64,000 nt of DNA, from positions 41,998,189 through 42,062,188 of the forward strand of contig CM042085.1 in assembly GCA_023512835.1 (NCBI GenBank), given 5' to 3'. The notes under the pieces are model-generated. The model worked only from the letters and a program-made list of their open reading frames with translations, ran no database searches and was not told where the DNA came from. Below are positions 55,031 to 64,000 of the stretch, in pieces (within the stretch, counting starts at the first letter, position 1; the number at the start of each line of letters is the position of its first letter). This DNA comes from Taxillus chinensis. Its lineage: Eukaryota > Streptophyta > Magnoliopsida > Santalales > Loranthaceae. The translations under genes were made by a program, and so were the position numbers.

Positions 55031-56296
55031 ACCCACCCCAAACGGGCCCGGATGAAAACCGGTGATGACAATTAGACTCCCTCTACGAGCTTACTCTAAG
55101 ATATCACTTTACGAAGTTATCCAACCAAGTACAACATTCTGCTACCCGCTTCACCTGACAACCGTTGACAACAATGACAACCTAAAAGGACTGTGGGAAC
55201 AACACAAACCTATTATTTACTGAACAATCATCAATAGTAAAGGCTTTTCAAAGAGCCCCTGTAACGCCCCTAACTTTGGGACTTCCAAACCGGGTGCGTT
55301 AGCGGAAAATAAATATACAAATTTTATATCAATTTCAAACTATTACTTATTTAATCAAACAAACCATTCATTATTACAAATTTCAATCCAAGATCTTTAA
55401 GGTTTAGGGGTTTAGAGACTAAGTGTCCATAACCCATTATTACATAACAAAGCATACGAGCAAACAACTTAATAAATCTTTAAGTTTTCACACAACTTTA
55501 TTTCCAAGCACTTCTCGACTCCTTATCCTAGTTTTTCCATCTCTTAATTACCTGAGGTTGGAAAAGAAATCATAAAAAAAGGGTGAGCTCAAATAGCCCA
55601 GTAAGGGTAAAATAAGCGGGTAAGGAAAATCATGAAGATATCGAACATAGGAAATACCATATAACATTTGCATACATGATCAACATTTCACAAGGAAATC
55701 ATAACATGGAAGATTATGTTTAGACATCGTATCATAACATCATGACCTAGGTTAACCACCCAGGATACCGTATCATAACATAATATATTATCAGCTGGTT
55801 GACACTCTCCAGGTGATGTTCTTTACCCAATGCATTGGAGGTCTTTCTGGAACCACCCATCATAAACTTACTTTGTCCAAACATAAGAGGTTATAACAAC
55901 TTTAACATACATAACATGAGGCATCACATAGAATTTCAATAAAACATTCAAAGTTAACAAGGATAACCATGAATATCAAAATGGTTATCTACCCCAATCA
56001 ATAGCATAGATTACCAAGAGAGAGATTAAAAAGAGACTAATCTAATCTTCTCAACAATAAAATGGAATTAGAAGAATAAGAAACATAAAACTCTTACAAT
56101 AATAATTCCAAACAAGATAAAGAGGAAGAGAAAGGCCCCTTACAATAATAATGAAATATAGATTATAATGAAAAAGAAAAAGGGGATGAGAAAAACCCTT
56201 ACAATCCGCTTGTCATTCTCCGCTTTCTAAACCTTAAAAATATCAAAACACTAAATTAGCATTAATGCTTGAAAAGTTCAATATCACACATATCTC

Positions 56297-56300
<4 letters not shown>

Positions 56301-56344
<44 letters not shown>
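56301..56344. repeat. AT microsatellite in LTR G
   Basis: About 22 AT dinucleotides. An overlapping open frame gives an IYIYIY peptide and is not a gene. Confidence 0.95.
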
Positions 56345-56346
<2 letters not shown>

Positions 56347-56397
56347 TACTTTAACTTATATCTTTTAATAGGCATACCGTGCTTGTGGGGTTGAATA

Positions 56398-56712
56398 TTA
56401 ATTTGGGTTCCCACTTCTATTGTTGTTCCATCTCCTATTTCGATCCCATGCATCATAAGCCTTGAGTTGTGCACTAACTAGGTTATATGCTTTGAGAGTT
56501 TTTGAATAAGATTTACTCTTTGTATTGGGTGAACGGAAAAGACGTTCGATAAGCTTATTTTTCCTACGTGTCTTCCACCTTAACCATGAGGGGATATTAG
56601 ACACGGGTCTAAAGGGAAGATCAGGAGGAGATAAAGATGGGGATAGCTGTGAGGTTGAAGCATTAACAATTGGGGTTGCAGAAGAAGAAGGGCGATTGCC
56701 GGGGGAATTCAT
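56398..56712 (-). CDS. Hypothetical basic 104-residue ORF inside LTR G
   Basis: Not recognised. The first half is Ser/Pro-rich (PSLSPPDLPFRP), the second half strongly basic (WKTRRKNKLIERLFRSPN, DRNRRWNNNRSGN), like a nucleic-acid-binding tail. It lies downstream of the LTR TATA and inside the candidate leader intron, with an acceptor-like site about 45 nt before its ATG. It could be chance in a 3.3-kb LTR, or an LTR-borne accessory gene. Confidence 0.25.
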   Translation of the reverse strand: MNSPGNRPSSSATPIVNASTSQLSPSLSPPDLPFRPVSNIPSWLRWKTRRKNKLIERLFRSPNTKSKSYSKTLKAYNLVSAQLKAYDAWDRNRRWNNNRSGNPN

Positions 56713-58042
56713 TTTGGAAGTCGTTCCTTACGATCTTCCGCTATCTAGAGCCTTAAAATAAAAATAAAAATATAAGTTAATATTCTCATCTTTTCACTTG
56801 AATTATAGAATGACAGCGCTATGATAAAATATTATAATTTAAAATAATTACACAGGTATGTATATGAGGTCGCAAGGCCAACCATGTATGTATATACGAG
56901 GTGGTACAACCTATCATATAAATAACATATGTAAGGTGGTAAAACCAAACATGAATATAGTATATATGAGGTGGTAAAACCAACCATATAGATCTACATA
57001 ATAAATAAGAAGCGACTTCAAAATTTCAAAATCTTAAGTATTACCTTTCGTAGAACTTCGACGCTTGGTAAGTACCAAAAGCAAAAGAGGATTTGAGTAG
57101 AGTATTTGGGGTGTTAAGAGGGCTTAAGGGAGTGTTTTTAGAGGGAATTTCGTGGTGTGGCTTGAGGGATTTGTGCTTAAGAGGAGAGGCAAGACACTCC
57201 TTATATAGGCAAGAATCGTAGGTGTAATAGTGTGAAAAATAGTGTACAAATTTGACTTTGGTATTAAATTAAATTATTTAAAATATATATAATACTTTAT
57301 TTTATTCATATTATCTCTTATTAAAAACTTGGTTATCTCCTCTTACCATTAAAAAAATGTTTTAAGACTTTTAAACCTAGAAGGTTCCTTTGGCATCAAA
57401 AGTCCACATTGGTGTACTCCCTACTAATTCAATTATAACATTTTTAATTTTGTAGTTTTTGACAAATGGCAAATTGTATTGCATTACTAACTCAATTATC
57501 TACAAATTGGTATCAATTTTATAATTTTTAAATATGTATAACAAAAGTTATTGAATTTTAAAGTCATACTAAAATGTTTACCCGTTCATACTGAACCTAT
57601 GTGTAGTATTTTAAATTCTGGAATTGATTGACTTCATATTAAATTCTGAAATTTCTACACGTTTTAGCTAAGTCATAAATGAACAAATGGGCTTTGGTTT
57701 CATGTCAATTGGATCTGTATAATTCAAGTTATGGATTTTTGAATGGGACCTCCAGAATCTGCCTCATTCAAATTTTTGGGCCTTACCTATGTTTTATATT
57801 TTTGGTAAAGTTAAGGCTTGTAATACTTACTTACCCATAGTAATTTGGCTTAAGAAACTAAATGACATAATATATAGCATCTAAACTTTTTATGACATAT
57901 AAGAAATTATTTTATTTTTTTATAACGTATTTAATATTTACGCGGATAAAATAATATAATTGCATAATCAATAAACAATAAAGTAAGATAACATTATAGC
58001 ATAAAATATTATAATCCTAAACATAAACATTAATATCATATT

Positions 58043-58327
58043 TTATGGCCTTCGTAAAATTTCTTGAATTATATTAGCGTATGTGCGTAGGACGTGTTGT
58101 GCTTCGGCAGTAGAGCTGCACAACCCTTCGGCTAACATTTTCGTGGTTGTCGCACGAATAACCTCAAACTTCTCCCTGTGTCTCATCGCATTATATTGCA
58201 GCCATTGGACACGAGCATTTAGGTCATCTATAGCAAAGCATAGCTTTGTAACTTCAAGTCGTATTGCTCGCCGATCTTCATCGCGTACACTATTCTCGGA
58301 TGGCAGTACTTGAGAACTTGATGCCAT
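58043..58327 (-). CDS. Hypothetical 94-residue ORF near the start of LTR G
   Basis: Not recognised. It starts MASSSQVLPSENS, then a charged helical stretch (DEDRRAIRLEVTKL, AIDDLNARVQWLQYNAMRHR) that looks like a coiled coil, ending AEAQHVLRTYANIIQEIL. A TATA-like CCATAAATAGG lies about 70 nt upstream on the same strand (58400-58390). It sits in U3, before the main LTR TATA. Its composition is more protein-like than other short frames nearby. Confidence 0.35.
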   Translation of the reverse strand: MASSSQVLPSENSVRDEDRRAIRLEVTKLCFAIDDLNARVQWLQYNAMRHREKFEVIRATTTKMLAEGLCSSTAEAQHVLRTYANIIQEILRRP

Positions 58328-58591
58328 AACTCTTATTATTATTCTTCTTACTTCTATACTCTCTTATAAATAAAATCTCATGCTCATACCTATTTATGGA
58401 TGTCCAAACGAATACTATTCATAACGGCTACTTATCACATGCTATTTGAATGACTATATTGGGTGCTTATTTTTATCGTGATAATATCTAAAATATCCTT
58501 CCTAACTATTGTTAACAATAACATTATTATTATTTTATTATTATTACTCTTTAAGTAAGAACTTAAATAGCTAAAAATTTTGCGGGTCTTA

Positions 58592-59469
58592 CAGCCCCTT
58601 TGCTTGTACAAATTCAACATTCCAAAGAGCTGCAGGATCCTTTTACATGCAAGACTTGGGCACTATATATCTAAACTATGTGATTGTCATGAAATTCTTG
58701 CTTCAACACCACGTACATATGAAACTATTGCAACAAAGTATCGTCATGTGATACAGTGTGTGTATCGGGTGGGGGAGAGCTGCAATGCATGAATTCCACT
58801 ATTTGTTCATCTTATGGGAAAAAAACTAAATTTCGAACTATTTCATGACAACGACATGAAACTATCACAACAAAGATATCATTTCATATTTGCATATGAG
58901 AATTTGTGCCAAAGAGTGACTAATGCATGACCATTCCATATTTATATAAAAGAGTTGCATCATTCACTATATAGAAATAATTGATGAGGCATAAATTTAC
59001 CAAATATGAATAGTAGGCAAAAGTCTGTTTAATACATAGAAGCATAATGCTTTCTTTTCAAAATCACATCTAAAGAGTCCATGAGCAAAATTACATACAT
59101 CGATAAAAAAAATACTAACAAGTTACCATGATGAAGCTCAAAATGGAAAAAGGATCCTAATCCTATTACTAATTAATCAAGTTAATAAACCCGAAAGCTA
59201 ACCATATCAGTTTTCTTTTTGTATGTTATTATAAACAAAAGTCACGAGAGTGACATAAGGGTATTACGACACAAAATATAGTAACATGATTCAAAATGAT
59301 TCCTTATGGATGTTACAATAATTTAAAATATGACTAGCCAATATCTTTTTGGTTCTGACCAAATTATGAGTGTAGTTTAATAAAATCACTAGCCGATAAA
59401 ATACTATTATGTTTAGTGTACGGAACGGCATGTACAAAAGGTTTATATAAAACATTTTTTAGGTAAAAA
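58592..59469. other. Unassigned AT-rich sequence
   Basis: I see no domain, repeat pair or RNA gene between the right flank of LTR G and the isoamylase relic. Confidence 0.5.
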
Positions 59470-60230
59470 ACATTTTCCACAACCAATGGAGGTCATGACA
59501 GGCACTCCCCATGAAATCCTCTCAATAGACCTGATGAATTTACAAAGCAAAATCCAACAACATGAAACACAGTATCCTAGGGCCGAATTCTACTGAATAG
59601 CAGTTGCTGCATGATGGGGTAGTTATAGTTCAAAGTCTACTTCCTATATTGTCATTGGCATTGCCATCCCCATGGACATGGTAATAAGTTGGGTGGTCAA
59701 TTTTTTGTAAAGCAACACCATTAGTAGCATGGGTGAAAACAACTTGTAGTAGAACCTCAATCCCATTGGTATACAACCTCTTCATCATCTCCTTTAGGGA
59801 GGTAGTAGTGGACAGGAAGCTGCTTAAAGGTCCAAGGTCCACACAGGTATGTTGGACAAAAGAAATGGGTAGGAAAATAAGGCCCCTTCTGTACATCAAA
59901 ATGACATACAAATTGGCTCTAAAGATTGTACCTTCTCGGCAACTCCAGAGAAGCTTCCCTCAACACCTCTGGTAACTTATTGGACTTGTCTTGCGTGATG
60001 TGTATCACATTCAATCGATAAACAATCAGCTTCTCCATTGGTAAGCACAAGCGGACATCACCCCTCCAATCAAAATCAGGCTCCTTTGTTATCCTCGCCA
60101 AGAGGCTATTGAATGCAGATCTACCCAAATGTTTTGCATATGGATCTAGAACAACATGCTACAATTCATGTTCCGCCCCTCCTTCCAGGCAAATGGGTCC
60201 TTTGCATCAATAGCCATATGAAAGGAAGGG
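59470..60230 (-). pseudogene. ISA2: Isoamylase 2-like relic (starch debranching)
   Basis: On the minus strand, frameshifted blocks follow the order of plant ISA2, the non-catalytic partner of ISA1 in the plastid starch-debranching complex. They are AIDAKDPFAW (near 60200), PDFDWRGDVRLCLPMEKLIV and YRLNV (about 60000-60080), SLKEMMKRLYTNGIEVLLQV with VFTHA (about 59700-59800), YYHVHGDGN, and then NYNYPIMQQLL and FCFVNSSGLLRGFHGECLS (about 59490-59625). Parts are deleted, including the LLEPIF segment between the two main blocks. It is a middle-of-gene fragment with many lesions. Confidence 0.7.
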
Positions 60231-60536
60231 GATGACTTAGTCCCATGTAGGTCGTTGAAATCGCTAAGCAGGGTGGCTAGGTTTGATAATAACAAGGATC
60301 GATAATGTTTTTTAGGGAAGGTTTTGCATCAAATTAAAGGTCCCCCATCATTTGATTTTGGGGAGTGATTGAAGGATCAAGTCGTGTTTTCCATTGAGAT
60401 TGAAAGGTTTGAACAACCTAGGCAGAACCTATTTTATGAATTTTATGTTGCAAGCGTTACTATACATCGCATGGAGGTAGTTGTTCCAATATTGGATGAT
60501 GCGGAGGAGTGGGGGTGGGATGAGTAAGGGTTTTTA
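60231..60536. other. Unassigned sequence between isoamylase relic and TIR element
   Basis: It may be decayed N-terminal isoamylase sequence, but no block can be placed. It ends with the TTA target copy at 60534-60536. Confidence 0.4.
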
Positions 60537-60664
60537 GAGCATCTCCAACCATGCTCTTTACATATCCTTTCTATTTTAGATGAAAGTTATTTTAGGGAGC
60601 CACTTTTATATTACCTATTCCAATCCATCTCTCTATTTTAATTAAAGTACAAAATATTTTATTA

Positions 60665-61084
60665 TTTTTTACAATTTGATTGCCTGAGGGATCCTAATTC
60701 ATAGAATTCTTAATCTCCTTCTGCTCTGGCCCTTCCTTTGGGGCAAAAATGACTAGTGCAAAGGTTACCTTTTGCAAGGTCACTGTCAACCGGTTTCCCC
60801 AATTGTTCTGCTGATTGAGTGAAGTTCAATATGTCATTAATGACTTGGAAGGATAGTCCAAAGTTTTTATCATATTCATACATTTGCTTGGAGATATGGC
60901 TGTTTACTCCACTGAAAACAGCAGCTCCTTTGGTGCTTGCAGCAATTAAGGAGTACTCCTCTAGCTTCACATCACAGTCAAAAAGGTTTCATGCTTGCTT
61001 TATTTCACCGATGAAATCTTTAATTACCTGGCTAATTAGCTTTATCACCTCAAGGTTTTCAAGATTCGCAAGGTACCATGATGA
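60665..61084 (-). pseudogene. SPS: Solanesyl diphosphate synthase fragment
   Basis: On the minus strand it reads [40 protein letters not shown] and [20 protein letters not shown], then [20 protein letters not shown] and weaker homology to about 60670. The enzyme adds isopentenyl units to make the C45 side chain of plastoquinone. A TGA interrupts after EIKQA, about nine codons (YLIKSYYKT region) are missing, and the second Asp-rich motif DDxxD reads NDILN. It starts right after TGTATGCAG, which resembles an intron acceptor, so the source was probably genomic DNA rather than mRNA. Confidence 0.8.
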
Positions 61085-61144
61085 CTGCATACAAGTCATA
61101 GCCACCGTAACTTGAAGGGGGGGAAAAGAGAGGAAAAGAGAAAG

Positions 61145-61556
61145 GGCACAATCTCCATAGGGACGACGAGCCAGCAGCCTCCCAAGAACAGCACAAGCTT
61201 GGATTCGTCGACAATAATGATGAACTTTTTGCAAGCACCCTTAATCATCTTCCCTCGGAGGAGGAACCCACCTCGTCCCTTAATGAGCTTGAGGAAGGGG
61301 TCGACCTCGTTGGCGCTGGCAATGGCGACATTGACGATGAGGTGAGAGTCGAGATCGAAGAGGGAGATTTCTAGGCAGACAGCATGTTCGTGGGTCTATT
61401 TGGAGGTGAGGATTCCTACAATATTCTAGATGTTGCCCAGCCAGAGAAGCTTCCCAATCTGATCAACAACATTCCTGGCAGTGGAACTCGTGCCCAAGCC
61501 GAGGACCATGTCGGGACCACCTTGTAGGTGGCGATTTTCTTGAACTTGTCGGGCAG
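61145..61556 (-). pseudogene. RPI: Ribose-5-phosphate isomerase fragment
   Basis: On the minus strand, three frames give LPDKFKKIATYKVV, then DMVLGLGTSSTARNVVDQIG, then LFDLDSHLIVNVAIASANEV with DPFLKLIKGRGGFLLRGKM and [13 protein letters not shown]. This is the order of plant RPI, which interconverts ribose 5-phosphate and ribulose 5-phosphate. The substrate-binding GLGTGST loop is GLGTSST, and the DGADEVD motif reads SANEVD, so key positions are lost. It is 5' of the synthase fragment on the same strand. Confidence 0.75.
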
Positions 61557-61786
61557 GCAAGCGGCAAACGAAAGGAAAAGGGACTGGGACGACGAAGACA
61601 ATGACAATTTTCTCAATAAAATAATTGATAGTGAGCCGTAAAAGCTCGTTATATGTGGCAAATCCAATGGTGAGTTACGTATTTTAGAGAGCGGTTTAAT
61701 GTATAGGTTGAAGCAGTTACAGTGTACATTTAACTCCTTATAATAGGATAGAGAGCTAAATAGAAAGAGGGTTAGAGAAGCTCTTA

Positions 61787-62761
61787 GGTTCGTACGAAGA
61801 GGGATTTGGGAAAGCAACCATCATCGTCATTATTGTCACAGAAGAGGATAATTTCTTGGATTTATTTTAGAGTAAGGGTTTCATCTCTTTTTCACTCAAG
61901 CCCTATAACTCAACTCAAAAAGCCTTGCTTGTTTTTTTCATCCCTCTCATGTACCATTGAGTTCAATAGTAAAATGTGTGATAAGTCCCGTCATCTTTGC
62001 AGCTTTCTTTCAGATCATCAAAACACAATGATCTGCTCATGTGAGATAACCCCGAAAAGCGAAAGAACGAATATAACAATAATAAAAAATTAAAAGAAAA
62101 AGGACCCACAAAGTATTAGTCCAGAGAAGGCAGAGCTGTCAAATGGTCGCATAATCGTCACATGTACATGTTGCAGCGGGATCCGATTAACCAAAAGAAA
62201 AGTGGAAGCCCAGGAAATTGAAGGCAGAGCTCTGTTTTCATCATTTGTGTTGCAAGAACCCAATAATTCCTACTTGGTCTCAGACAACGTGTCCTGATGT
62301 GTTAAAACCTGCCATCGGCTTGTAAACAAAACAATTTATTGGGCTTTTTTATTATTATATTTCCTTAATTTTTCTGGACAGACCATGCCATGGGAGTTTT
62401 ATGAGTCATTTTATAGGGCATTTTCATTAATAGTTTAGTTACAATGTTGACAAGAGCAAGTCTCCGATACGCTGTGGCAAAGGGCTAATCATTCGCCACA
62501 CCACTCTACCCAGCGGAGCGGAGCCATGGATACACAAATAAGTACACAATAACTAGGGAACTGCGCAAGAGCTAATAAATGCACTGCCACTGATGGATTA
62601 TATATGCTCAGGTCCCAGTAGCTACAAAATCTATCATCATCCAAACAAATCCAAAAGAAAAAAAAAGAAAAAGAAAAAAATTAGGATGAAAATGATTGTT
62701 GGGATCCAAACAGTTTGCACCCGACAAGATAGCCTGCCTCGATAACTCTACCCGAAAAAAT
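61787..62761. other. 3' flank of the ABCB19-like gene
   Basis: No gene seen. The nearest good poly(A) signal for the transporter is AATAAA on the minus strand at 62340-62335, about 420 nt past the stop. A pyrimidine-rich run on the minus strand (62655-62685) lies in the probable 3' UTR. Confidence 0.5.
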
Positions 62762-63970
62762 TCATATGTGACGTTGCTGTAGCTGCAACAGCCTAGAATA
62801 GGCCCCATCGGGTCGGCCTACTAGCTCGGCATGGCTGCCCTGCTCTACAATGCACCCATCCTGCACAACCCCAATACTGTCCACCCCTCTTATCGTCGAC
62901 AAACGGTGCGCTACAAGCACAGTGGTGCGCCCCCTCATCAGCCTTTCAAGAGCCTCTTGTAACACAAATTCCGACTCAACATCGAGTGCACTCGTTGCTT
63001 CGTCTAGCAGAAGAATTGCAGGGTCCTTAAGAACAGCCCTTGCAATCGCAATCCTCTGTTTCTGCCCCCCAGAGAGCTGAACGCCCCTCTCTCCAACTGG
63101 GGTTTTATACCCATCGGGCAAGCCACTCACAAACCCATGTACATTGGCAGCACGCGCTGCCTCCATTACTTCCGATTCCGTGGCTCCTTCCCTACCATAC
63201 GCAATGTTCTCACATATGCTGGCAGCAAAGAGGGCTGGTTCTTGTTGCACCAGACCAATTTTAAGCCTCAGAGACTTCAAGTTTAGCCGCCGAATGTCCT
63301 TCCCATCAATCAGAACCTTCCCAGCTGTAGGATCATAAAAGCGCTCTATCAATGCTATCACAGAACTCTTCCCACACCCACTAGCTCCAACAAGAGCTTG
63401 GCTCTGACCAGCACGGATACGCAAGCTGAGATCTTTAAACACTTTCACATCGGGTCGAGAAGGGTATGCAAAGTCAACATGGTGGAGTTCAATCTCCCCA
63501 CGTACTGATTCAACCACCTCAGCATCCTGATCATCTGGGTCTATCATAGTGTGGCAATCTAAAATCGAGAAGACAGAACCCACCGCTTCGCCACCCCTGA
63601 TTATTTCTGGGGCGAGGCTAACAGTTTCTGCAACCGAATTAGCTGTAATGACCAAAACCACAAATACCTTTATAACCTTGGAGAAGGTGGAGACACCATT
63701 GTGAACAAGGTGCACCCCATACCAGAGAATAAGGGCCTCCGAACCATAGAGAGCAAGCTGAGAGAGGCCAAAAAGAAACCCAGAAGTCTGGCTGCGCCTA
63801 AGGCTGTGCTGCTGTGGAAGGCGGAGCTCATGACAGAAGAGTGAGAGGATCTTATCTTGGGCATTGAAGGCTGCCACAGTCCGAATGTTACGTACACCCT
63901 CACCAGCAATCATGCTGGTCCTTGCGTGTGCCTTAGCTGTGTCCCCCGCAAATCCTTTCAGCGAGAGTTG
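62762..63970 (-). CDS. ABCB19: ABCB19-like auxin transporter, last exon
   Basis: The exon starts at 63970 in QLSLKGFAGDTAKAHA, directly after the acceptor-like TATAATAAAG, and ends at stop 62764-62762: 402 residues of a protein normally near 1250. The first part is the end of transmembrane domain 2 (GFLFGLSQLALYGSEALILW, VFVVLVITANSVAETV). The second nucleotide-binding domain follows, with Walker A GASGCGKSS (about 63363-63389), Q-loop LVQQEP, signature LSGGQKQR (about 63055-63078), Walker B ILLLDEATSALD and H-loop VAHRLST, ending AYSRLLQLQQRHI. The near-identical order of RTVAAFNAQ, EIIRGGEAVGSVFS and DIRRLNLKSLRLKIG fits ABCB19, a plasma-membrane ATP-driven auxin exporter, better than other ABCBs. 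The frame is intact. Upstream exons lie outside the window. Confidence 0.93.
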   Translation of the reverse strand, partial: QLSLKGFAGDTAKAHARTSMIAGEGVRNIRTVAAFNAQDKILSLFCHELRLPQQHSLRRSQTSGFLFGLSQLALYGSEALILWYGVHLVHNGVSTFSKVIKVFVVLVITANSVAETVSLAPEIIRGGEAVGSVFSILDCHTMIDPDDQDAEVVESVRGEIELHHVDFAYPSRPDVKVFKDLSLRIRAGQSQALVGASGCGKSSVIALIERFYDPTAGKVLIDGKDIRRLNLKSLRLKIGLVQQEPALFAASICENIAYGREGATESEVMEAARAANVHGFVSGLPDGYKTPVGERGVQLSGGQKQRIAIARAVLKDPAILLLDEATSALDVESEFVLQEALERLMRGRTTVLVAHRLSTIRGVDSIGVVQDGCIVEQGSHAELVGRPDGAYSRLLQLQQRHI

Positions 63971-64000
63971 CTTTATTATACAGTAAACAACCATATCAAC
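63971..64000 (-). other. ABCB19: Intron of ABCB19-like gene (partial)
   Basis: On the minus strand GTTTACTGTATAATAAAG ends in AG at 63972-63971, and its translation does not fit the family (the usual residues before QLSLKG are LANFAQ). So the open frame beyond 63970 is read as intron. Confidence 0.7.

Larger units (their letters stand above)
55552..57044 (-). other. Candidate LTR leader intron, element G
   Basis: The donor is TACGAAAG|GTAATACTT, about 160 nt after TATA. The acceptor TTCTTTTCCAACCTCAG is preceded by TTACTGGGCTATTTGAGCTC and ACCC. Length 1493 nt. An alternative acceptor TTTTATTTTAAG near 56755 would instead expose the ORF starting at 56712. Confidence 0.45.
55261..58591 (-). 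mobile_element. Element G: 3.3-kb solo LTR
   Basis: Flanked by GCCCC at 55256-55260 and 58592-58596. On the minus strand it begins TGTAAGACCCGC (58591) and ends GGGGCGTTACA (55261), the terminal style of the chromovirus LTRs here. TATATAA lies at 57207-57201, donor AAAG|GTAATA at 57044, dyad block at 55606-55580, and acceptor TTCCAACCTCAG at 55552. There is no internal repeat of its ends, so a single LTR rather than a full element. It carries two short ORFs. Confidence 0.8.
60537..61783. mobile_element. Pack-Harbinger-like TIR transposon carrying two gene fragments
   Basis: The left terminus is GAGCATCTCCAACCATGCTC (60537-60556). The right terminus, inverted, is GAGCTTCTCTAACCCTCTTT (61783-61764). 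They match at 12 of the first 14 bases, with CTCTTT shared after a 2-base offset. Both ends are flanked by TTA (60534-60536 and 61784-61786), the three-base target of PIF/Harbinger. The 1247-bp body has no transposase. It holds same-strand fragments of solanesyl diphosphate synthase and ribose-5-phosphate isomerase, joined by a short pyrimidine-rich spacer. The pattern is that of a gene-capturing Pack-type element. Confidence 0.7.

Noticed and set aside
56262..56474. Open frame with IYIYIY run
   Set aside because: Mostly translation of an AT microsatellite.
60665..61084. Functional solanesyl diphosphate synthase
   Set aside because: Premature stop, missing codons, loss of the second Asp-rich motif and absence of the N-terminal half.

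Overview
This is nuclear DNA of a flowering plant. The evidence is a chloroplast-type solanesyl diphosphate synthase relic, an isoamylase-2 relic and an ABCB19-type auxin transporter exon, set in Athila, chromovirus and SIRE LTR retrotransposons. I cannot name the species. About nine tenths of the window is retrotransposon DNA in various states of decay. The only clearly intact host coding sequence is the last exon of an ABCB19-like gene at the right edge (62762-63970, minus strand).

Layout. (1) 1-5862 and 23470-30081 are a decayed Athila-type Ty3/gypsy array: LTR (432-1868), gag, protease, RT, a deleted RNase H, integrase, a tail with an Ulp1-like peptidase relic, and a second, diverged LTR (28573-30031). 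(2) Its integrase is split by element A (5863-23469, minus strand, TSD GGATT). A is a Tekay/Del-type chromovirus with gag, protease, RT, RNase H, integrase and a chromodomain, all frameshifted. (3) A's left LTR is itself split by element B (7038-15230, plus strand, TSD ACGCA), a young non-autonomous relative with near-identical 1.78-kb LTRs and almost no coding sequence. (4) 30066-46030 holds two broken SIRE-type Ty1/copia copies in opposite orientations. The plus-strand copy is interrupted by a chromovirus solo LTR (E, 33525-35939). The minus-strand copy keeps its LTR (41053-43601) and env-like ORF. (5) 46769-53760 holds a 5'-truncated chromovirus (C) abutting a short-bodied one (F) with 2.84-kb LTRs. 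It is followed by minisatellites and a Tat/Ogre-like fragment. (6) 55261-58591 is a 3.3-kb solo LTR (G, TSD GCCCC). (7) 59470-61783 holds three relics of metabolic genes. Two of them, solanesyl diphosphate synthase and ribose-5-phosphate isomerase, sit inside a 1.25-kb TIR transposon with a TTA target duplication (Pack-Harbinger-like). ABCB19 follows.

The most interesting signal is an architecture repeated in six chromovirus LTR families (A, B, C, E, F, G). Downstream of the TATA box there is a strong AG|GTAGGG donor. Then comes 0.7-2.1 kb of sequence carrying a family-specific minisatellite, a conserved block with a TGAGC...GCTCA dyad, a pyrimidine tract and an AG acceptor. The poly(A) signals lie after the acceptor. 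This looks like an intron inside the R region of the LTR, which could separate spliced mRNA from unspliced genomic RNA. Other points: an Athila U3 fragment captured by two chromovirus LTRs with the same endpoints, U3 hairpins whose arms change together between copies, and a duplicated hairpin plus polypurine tract at the end of pol.
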